This document shows positions 5,530 to 9,936 of a stretch of 9,936 nt of DNA, one piece after another; positions within the stretch are counted from its first letter, which is position 1, and every line of letters starts with the position of its first letter. Source of the stretch: Gammaproteobacteria bacterium (GTDB lineage Bacteria; Pseudomonadota; Gammaproteobacteria; Competibacterales; Competibacteraceae); the NCBI GenBank assembly GCA_020047885.1, contig JAIFNF010000053.1, positions 1 through 9,936 of the forward strand, written 5' to 3'. Below the pieces are notes generated by a model. It was not told where the DNA came from. It made no database searches and saw only the letters and a program-made list of their open reading frames with translations. A program made the position numbers and the translations under genes.

Positions 5530-7506
5530 CTAAAAAGACGGGTGGCGATGCAGACCGAGCTTGGCCATGCGACTTTCAAGGGTGGTGGGTTTAAGGCCGA
5601 GAATTTCTGCCGCCCCGCCGATGCCCCGGATGCGTCCACCGGTAGTCTCTAGCACCCGCTGGATGTGTTCACGTTCAGCCTCGGCCAGGGTCATCAGGCC
5701 CCGCGATACCGGGGCGGCGGCGCCCGGTAAATCAATCTTCAGCGTGGAGCCACTGGCCAGAATCATCGCCCGCTCGATGACGTTACGTAATTCCCGTACA
5801 TTACCCGGCCACGCATACTGTTGCAGCGCTTGCAGGCTGGACTGGGCAATGGCCTCGACCGGCTTGCCCATGGCTTTCGAGAATTCCTCCACGAAGGTCC
5901 AGACCAGCAAGGGTATATCCTCACGCCGCTCGCGCAACGGCGGCACGGTGATCGGGAAGACGTTCAGGCGATAATACAAATCTTCCCGGAAGCGGCCCTC
6001 GGCGACCGCCTTCAGCAAATCCCGATTGGTAGCGGCAATCACGCGCACATCGACCTTGATCAACTTCGGACTGCCCAGTCGTTCGATCTCTTTTTCCTGC
6101 AAGACCCGGAGCAGCTTAGCCTGGGACTCGAGCGGCAATTCGCTAATTTCGTCAAGGAAAATCGTTGAACCGCTTGCCATTTCAAAGCGCCCAATCTGCC
6201 GGGCGAGCGCGCCGGTATAGGCTCCCTTCTCGCGCCCGAACAGTTCGCTCTCGATCAGCGCCGCCGGCATCGCCGCACAGTTGACCCGCACCACGGGGCG
6301 GTTGCGGCGGGGACTCCCTTCGTGGATCGCCGTTGCAAACAATTCCTTGCCGGTTCCAGTTTCCCCCAGCAACAGTACCGAGGACGCAGTGGGAGCCACC
6401 TGCTCAACCAGCGCCAGCACCCGATCAAGAGCGGCGCTTTGACCCACAATGCGGGTATGGCCTTGAATAGATTTTACTTCCTGACGGAGATAGCGATTTT
6501 CCTGCTGGAGTTGCGCCTGCAAGCGTTGCACTTCCTCCAGAGCGTTCCGGAGATGGGTTTCGTGGTTGCGCCGTTCGGTGATATCGAGGGATGCGCCTTT
6601 CATTCGCACGGGCTGGCCGTGACCGTTCAGGTAGCAGGTGCCGAGAACATAAAGCCAGCGGCGGGCGCCATCGGGATGCACAACCTGGTATTCCCCACGG
6701 AACTCACCGCCTTGGCGCAAGGTGTCCCGTACCGCGTCGTCTACCTGGGGTCGGTTCTCGGGATGTACGCACGTCATGAATCGTTGGAAGTTCACCGGCT
6801 CGTCGGGTGGGATACCGTGCAGAGTACGGGATTGATCCGAAGCCCAGATCGCGTCGCGCAAAATATCCCAAACCCACAGGCCAATTTCGGCCGCTGCGGC
6901 CGCCAGGCGTATCCGTTCCTCGCTGTCCCGTAGCGCCCGATCAGCATCCTGGCGGGCTAGGGCGTTGGCGAACACATCAGCGATCAGGCGCATGCCGCGC
7001 ACCACCGGCTCCGGCCACTCGCGCTCGCCATGCGCCAGACTGCAACCGACGCCGCCGATCACGCGACCGCCCACCATTAAGGGAACCACTATGCCCGATA
7101 AGATTCCGCGACTGGCAAAAAATCGCCGATCCGCTTCACCCTCCGCGGGCAGGTCAATCCGGCGCGGCATTACGAACGGCTGGCCGCTCAACAGCGTTCG
7201 GGATAACAGTGGCGCCTCGGCGATCAGGGAGGCGAGCAGGGGGAACGCATCCACGCCGGGTACCGCGAAGGTGTGGGTTACGACCAGATCCTGGCCGTCT
7301 TCAGTGATGAGTCCTAAAGCTGACCGATCGGCATACAACGCCTCGACGAGGCGACCCAGGGCGTTCTCGATTTCCTGATCGACCTGATCGGGGGGCAGAT
7401 TAACAAACCGCGCCGAGAGTTGGGCCAGCAGGGTTTCAAATCGCAACCGGTCTTCGAGTTCCGCCCGGAGGTGGTCAGCGGGATCAGTCTTGGTGGGTTG
7501 AACCAT
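5530..7506 (-). CDS. Sigma-54-dependent transcriptional activator, GAF-PAS-AAA+-Fis HTH
   Basis: Enhancer-binding protein of the FhlA/NorR-like class. Numbered from the ATG at 7506 (658 aa): a GAF domain at about 22-190, a PAS domain at about 196-311 ending in SLDITERR, a glutamine-rich coiled coil at about 312-346, the AAA+ domain at about 352-580, and a Fis-type helix-turn-helix at 626-654 (GGAAEILGLKPTTLESRMAKLG). Walker A is GETGTGKE (381-388) and Walker B IFLDE (449-453). The sigma-54 contact loop is GAYTGA (428-433), a conservative variant of GAFTGA. With no receiver domain, it should sense a ligand directly through GAF or PAS; the ligand is unknown. A TTG at 7518 would add four residues, but the ATG has a GAG at 7 nt and is preferred. 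It probably drives the sigma-54 promoter at 5396-5381 downstream of its own gene. Three CGCCTGAA repeats lie upstream. Confidence 0.95.
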   Translation of the reverse strand: MVQPTKTDPADHLRAELEDRLRFETLLAQLSARFVNLPPDQVDQEIENALGRLVEALYADRSALGLITEDGQDLVVTHTFAVPGVDAFPLLASLIAEAPLLSRTLLSGQPFVMPRRIDLPAEGEADRRFFASRGILSGIVVPLMVGGRVIGGVGCSLAHGEREWPEPVVRGMRLIADVFANALARQDADRALRDSEERIRLAAAAAEIGLWVWDILRDAIWASDQSRTLHGIPPDEPVNFQRFMTCVHPENRPQVDDAVRDTLRQGGEFRGEYQVVHPDGARRWLYVLGTCYLNGHGQPVRMKGASLDITERRNHETHLRNALEEVQRLQAQLQQENRYLRQEVKSIQGHTRIVGQSAALDRVLALVEQVAPTASSVLLLGETGTGKELFATAIHEGSPRRNRPVVRVNCAAMPAALIESELFGREKGAYTGALARQIGRFEMASGSTIFLDEISELPLESQAKLLRVLQEKEIERLGSPKLIKVDVRVIAATNRDLLKAVAEGRFREDLYYRLNVFPITVPPLRERREDIPLLVWTFVEEFSKAMGKPVEAIAQSSLQALQQYAWPGNVRELRNVIERAMILASGSTLKIDLPGAAAPVSRGLMTLAEAEREHIQRVLETTGGRIRGIGGAAEILGLKPTTLESRMAKLGLHRHPSF

Positions 7507-7584
7507 GCAGAATCTCAATCAAGGTTATGAGCGAAAACTCGAAGGAACACCCTTCCAGTTTGCCACTGGGCATTCGCATCTTCA

Positions 7585-7653
7585 TTCAGGCGACACGCTA
7601 CACCCTACGGCTGGCGCCATTCCTGACTAACCTCAATTCAGGCGTTTCAGGCG
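7585..7653 (-). repeat. Three copies of the octamer CGCCTGAA upstream of the activator gene
   Basis: On the minus strand CGCCTGAA occurs at 7653-7646, 7644-7637 and 7592-7585. The first two form a tandem pair with one base between. They lie 80-150 bp before the activator's start, in the 240-bp gap after the Gly-rich operon. A small palindrome AAGAG-TAGT-CTCTT (7662-7675) is adjacent. They may be operator sites; no good -35/-10 pair is evident. Confidence 0.4.
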
Positions 7654-7700
7654 AAATACCAAAGAGTAGTCTCTTCAAAGGGGTGGTCGATATTCGTTTC

Positions 7701-7724
7701 CTCGCCCGCCTACCAACGGGCGAG
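7701..7724 (-). terminator. Stem-loop after the DUF2092/Gly-rich operon, possible terminator
   Basis: CTCGCCCG and CGGGCGAG are perfect complements around an 8-nt loop, beginning 22 bp past the stop of the Gly-rich gene. The position suits a terminator, but GAAACG rather than a U-tract follows, so termination would be non-canonical, or the hairpin may protect the mRNA 3' end. Confidence 0.4.
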
Positions 7725-7746
7725 AGAACGCTGCTGATTTTTCAGG

Positions 7747-8211
7747 TTATTGATTCCAGCCGGACGGCGCTGGGACAACTTCATAGACCACGTTCGGACC
7801 ATCGTAACGGGGTGCATAGTAAGTGCCGCCGCAATTCTGGTACGTCATACCGTCAGCGACGAAGGTGCTGCAACTCGGGGGCAGGGTGGATACCATAGCG
7901 CCCACCGCGACCGCGGTTCCTACCGCCACTGCCGCACCCACGCCGGCTCCCCCATAACCCCAGTGGCGGTCGACGTCGACATCCACATTGCGATTAACGT
8001 TGACGTCGCGGGTGCTAACGCCGCCGCCAACATTAGCCCTGGGCGCTCTGACTGTAGCCCCGCCGCCAAAACCACCACCCGCACGAGCGCCGCCACCACC
8101 ACGGCCACCGCCGCGAGCTTCCGCATCAACGCTGACCAGCGCCAGCATCGGTCCCACGACCAAAACCACGGTCATCGCTCGTTTCAAAAATCTGAATAGT
8201 GAATCGTACAT
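7747..8211 (-). CDS. Secreted glycine-rich protein partnered with a DUF2092 lipoprotein
   Basis: The 154-residue product has a signal peptide (hydrophobic 11-29, probable cleavage near AEA-RGG). A Gly/Arg-rich stretch follows (33-52), then an Asn/Asp/Val repeat (NVNRNVDVDVD, about 71-81), an alternating Gly-Ala-Val hydrophobic segment (88-106) that may insert in a membrane, and a C-terminal module with two cysteines (Cys114, Cys127): STLPPSCSTFVADGMTYQNCGGTYYAP. This C-terminal module recurs, from my recollection, in small exported proteins encoded next to DUF2092 genes. It probably acts at the envelope; the biochemical role is unknown. The start has GGAG about 9 nt upstream and lies 17 bp after the DUF2092 stop, so the two are one operon. 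The opposite strand has long open frames only because of the repetitive GC-rich codons. Confidence 0.85.
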   Translation of the reverse strand: MYDSLFRFLKRAMTVVLVVGPMLALVSVDAEARGGGRGGGGARAGGGFGGGATVRAPRANVGGGVSTRDVNVNRNVDVDVDRHWGYGGAGVGAAVAVGTAVAVGAMVSTLPPSCSTFVADGMTYQNCGGTYYAPRYDGPNVVYEVVPAPSGWNQ

Positions 8212-8228
8212 GGTGAAATTCTCCCAGG

Positions 8229-9053
8229 TTACTTCGTAGCTTTGGCTGGACGAGCCGCTAGCGCGGGTTCCAGGAACTTGATTTTCTGGGCGTTCTGCGG
8301 CGGTTTGAAGGTAAAGAAATCAGCGGAGAACTGTGGAGCAAGATTCCAATTGCTCAAGTTGGCCGTCATCTGCGGCGAGCCTTTCACGCTCTTGTCGGTG
8401 AGTAACAGACGGCGCGGCAATGGTTTGGAGCCGTCTTCGATCCAGATTTCCCAATCCATCTCCAGGGTTTGGAAGGCGAGATGGTGGCAAACCGTTCCAT
8501 GCACCAGAATCCGGCCGACGTAGGTTTGCGAGGTGAGATTTTGTGCCAGGCGGCTGTCGGGGTTGGCGACCAGTAAGTCGGCAATGGGCAGCGAAATCCG
8601 ATATTGGGTATCGAGCAGGTCTAGGGTTTCATCGATAGTCAGCGCAGCGGCAGCGCTCCCGTAGACGTTCGCCTCCGGCGTGTAAAGCGCGAAGGTCTGG
8701 CCATCGTAAAACAGTTGGCGTCCGCCGCTCAGATTCTGGTAATTGACCCGCATACGGTTGGGTTTCTGAATAGCGACCTCCATGGTTTGGTCTGCATGCA
8801 ACCGCTGCTCAGTGGGCAGGATCAATTCCGTGGTCTTTTCAACGCGCACGGTAAAGCGGTCGATAGAACGGAGATAAGTCGCCATCTGTTTCATCACGTC
8901 CATAGGGTCGGGTTTAACCGCAGGTGCCGGGCTGACTACCGGCGACGGGGACATGTTCGTAGCCGATGACTCGGCAGCGGTGGGCGGGCTGGCGCAGCCA
9001 AGTAGCGTCAGGGGAAGCAAGAATATTGCGGATAGCAACGGTAACATTTTCAT
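8229..9053 (-). CDS. DUF2092 family outer-membrane lipoprotein
   Basis: The 274-residue product begins with a lipoprotein signal: hydrophobic core, then lipobox LLGC with Cys20. The next residue is Ala, which favours sorting to the outer membrane. A Ser/Pro/Ala-rich tether (21-48) leads to the DUF2092 domain (about 50-255), which is expected to have a LolA/LolB-like beta-sheet fold: MDVMKQMATYLRSIDRFTVRVE, then VAIQKPNRMRVNY and LFYDGQTFALYTPEANVYG. A hydrophobic-ligand carrier or envelope assembly role is plausible by fold analogy but not shown. A GGAG Shine-Dalgarno is close to the ATG. It is the first gene of the two-gene operon with the Gly-rich protein at 8211-7747. AT-rich DNA with a Fur-like half motif lies upstream. 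Confidence 0.88.
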   Translation of the reverse strand: MKMLPLLSAIFLLPLTLLGCASPPTAAESSATNMSPSPVVSPAPAVKPDPMDVMKQMATYLRSIDRFTVRVEKTTELILPTEQRLHADQTMEVAIQKPNRMRVNYQNLSGGRQLFYDGQTFALYTPEANVYGSAAAALTIDETLDLLDTQYRISLPIADLLVANPDSRLAQNLTSQTYVGRILVHGTVCHHLAFQTLEMDWEIWIEDGSKPLPRRLLLTDKSVKGSPQMTANLSNWNLAPQFSADFFTFKPPQNAQKIKFLEPALAARPAKATK

Positions 9054-9348
9054 TTTTCTCCGATTTTTATTGCAAAGCTATTGATGCAAATCACCAGTCT
9101 TTCGTTCAGTCATAACCCAATTCATGTCAGAAAATAATGATAATTGGTTCTAGTTATATAGAGAAAGGTTGTGACCGAATTATTGGACATCACCAGAAGA
9201 AAAAAGGCACGAAAACAACCAGACCCAGGCCAAGCATACTGCTGCTTAAACCTGGATTATGGCGGTGAAGCACTGGGGTCAACTGAGACAGTGGCCAATT
9301 CCATGTCTGCCGCAATCCGCAGATTCTGCATAAAGAACTGGGTTTAGG
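9054..9348. other. AT-rich intergenic region with the probable promoter of the DUF2092 operon
   Basis: No coding frame is convincing here. TATATAAC (minus strand, 9160-9153) could be a -10 element, but no good -35 is seen. Next to it, AATAATGATAAT (9133-9144) equals two of the three hexamers of a Fur box; the third is poor. A small palindrome GCAGA-T-TCTGC lies at about 9320-9330, near the end of the six-cysteine gene, without a U-run. No intrinsic terminator is evident. Confidence 0.35.
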
Positions 9349-9753
9349 TCATTCCGTATCAGCAACGGCCTCGGCGCACGATTCACCTTCAACATAAGTA
9401 GAGGTGCAGAGACTCAACCCTCTGAGCAATGGAGAGTCGGGCGAAATCTGGCAATCATTGTAGCCTCTGACCAGGTCTAGTTCCGAGTCATCTGCGCCTG
9501 CACAGGGTTCGACATCGCCAGCATCGTGTTGCTGATGACCTCTGGATTTTGAGCTGACTTTAAGGATCTTCCAGGTGAGTTGCGCATTGTCGTCAGCATC
9601 CTGGGAGCAGCCACAGTGGAAGATTTCCACCTTGACAGGTTTTTCAGGCGGCTTGCCGGGTTTATCCGGTTTATCCGTTGGTTTATCCGCTAAAGCCGTC
9701 GCAGCAACCGTTGATAGCAGCAAGGATACGGCAAAGAGAGTCAGTTTTTTCAT
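9349..9753 (-). CDS. Secreted six-cysteine protein with a Lys-Pro linker, function unknown
   Basis: The 134-residue product has a signal peptide (MKK, hydrophobic 4-18, cleavage near ALA-DKP at residue 22). A linker of repeated DKP/GKP/EKP units (23-39) follows, then a compact domain with six cysteines (47, 49, 84, 101, 116, 126), including a CxC pair (HCGCS). Even cysteine number and export suggest three disulfides; metal binding by HCGC is an alternative. The linker resembles cell-wall or surface tethers. I do not recognise the family. The ATG has no clear Shine-Dalgarno: the 18 nt before it are shared in large part with the leader of the gene at 4714, and a CCCC/GGGG hairpin sits immediately upstream. 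No partner gene is seen. Confidence 0.8.
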   Translation of the reverse strand: MKKLTLFAVSLLLSTVAATALADKPTDKPDKPGKPPEKPVKVEIFHCGCSQDADDNAQLTWKILKVSSKSRGHQQHDAGDVEPCAGADDSELDLVRGYNDCQISPDSPLLRGLSLCTSTYVEGESCAEAVADTE

Positions 9754-9819
9754 CAGATGTTGCGCGAGAGACCCCGTCCTTTAGGGCGGGGAGGGATAGC
9801 GCGGAACGCGAAGCGTTCC
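9754..9819. repeat. Two-hairpin palindromic element, copy B, with an IS200/IS605-end-like stem
   Basis: Plus-strand order: 18 nt after the start codon, CCCCGTCC-TTTA-GGGCGGGG (9772-9791), AGGGATAGCGC, then GGAACGC-GAA-GCGTTCC (9803-9819, perfect). All spacings equal those of copy A at 4715-4780. The second stem has a different sequence but the same 7-bp length and 3-nt loop, so structure rather than sequence is kept. Stem 1 with its trailing GGAGG is typical of IS200/IS605 right ends. No transposase is visible in the window. Confidence 0.68.
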
Positions 9820-9865
9820 CCTGTTCTCGCTCTCCTAGTAGGTCAGCTATCAGAGTTGAATAGGT

Positions 9866-9935
9866 GCAGGCTTTCCACCTGCCGGGTCGTGAGACTCTGC
9901 CCCGTAAAGGGCCTAGTGACGGAGCCTTACGGCTC
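9866..9935. other. Cluster of further stem-loops at the right edge
   Basis: Beyond copy B, three more hairpins follow closely: GCAGG/CCTGC (9866-9882), GCCC/GGGC (9899-9912) and GAGCC-TTAC-GGCTC (9922-9935). No open frame of note covers 9754-9936. The density of short stems suggests a structured RNA or the subterminal end of a mobile element continuing beyond the window. The window ends before this can be settled. Confidence 0.4.
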
Positions 9936-9936
9936 G

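Noticed and set aside
5701..5716. CCCCG-CGATAC-CGGGG palindrome
   Set aside because: It lies inside the activator coding sequence and is explained by proline/glycine/alanine codons; no flanking features of the element are present.
7484..7585. 33-codon minus-strand frame overlapping the activator start
   Set aside because: It lacks a ribosome site and resembles no known peptide; overlap with the real start is likely chance.
7527..7898. Plus-strand frame of 123 codons across the 7507-7746 gap
   Set aside because: It runs antisense into the Gly-rich secreted gene, has no ribosome site, and its second half is only the complement of that gene.
1..9936. CRISPR array, tRNA, rRNA, or integrase/attachment site
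   Set aside because: No regularly spaced repeats, tRNA-like cloverleaf, rRNA sequence or recombinase gene could be found by reading both strands.

Overview
The window is a compact, moderately GC-rich bacterial chromosome segment. All ten protein genes I can support lie on the minus strand, so it reads from right to left. The set (SulP anion transporter, CoA-disulfide reductase fused to rhodanese, sigma-54 activator with GAF and PAS sensors, DUF2092 lipoprotein, short secreted proteins) points to a proteobacterium, most likely a gammaproteobacterium. That assignment is an inference from protein style; no rRNA or marker gene is present.

Right to left: (1) 9936-9754 has no gene but is dense in stem-loops. 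(2) 9753-9349 encodes a small secreted six-cysteine protein. (3) 9348-9054 is an AT-rich gap. (4) 9053-7747 is a two-gene operon: a DUF2092 outer-membrane lipoprotein, then a glycine-rich secreted protein. (5) 7506-5530 encodes a GAF-PAS-AAA+-Fis sigma-54 activator. (6) 5529-5279 is a well-formed sigma-54 control region (palindromic candidate activator site, IHF-like site, -24/-12 promoter) pointing at (7) an antibiotic-biosynthesis-monooxygenase (ABM) fold protein at 5278-4886. (8) 4885-4715 is a structured gap before (9) a secreted Gly-rich protein at 4714-4265. (10) 4139-3687 encodes an orphan protein. (11) 3572-1863 encodes a CoA-disulfide/persulfide reductase with a rhodanese domain. (12) 1763-1419 encodes a two-helix potassium channel and (13) 1411-1 a SulP transporter cut by the window edge. 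The last two are 7 bp apart and surely co-transcribed.

Two signals stand out. First, the 5' leaders of the secreted-protein genes starting at 4714 and 9753 carry the same two-hairpin element with identical spacing: 7-bp stem with 3-nt loop, 11 nt, CCCC/GGGG stem, 18 nt, ATG. The stem sequences differ but the pairing is kept. The CCCC/GGGG stem resembles the terminal palindrome of IS200/IS605 transposons, yet no transposase is nearby. Second, the regulator at 7506-5530 and the monooxygenase at 5278 look like a self-contained sigma-54 switch with all expected cis elements in the expected order. The CoA-persulfide reductase with a SulP anion transporter suggests a sulfur-handling cluster on the left, although substrates cannot be read from sequence.
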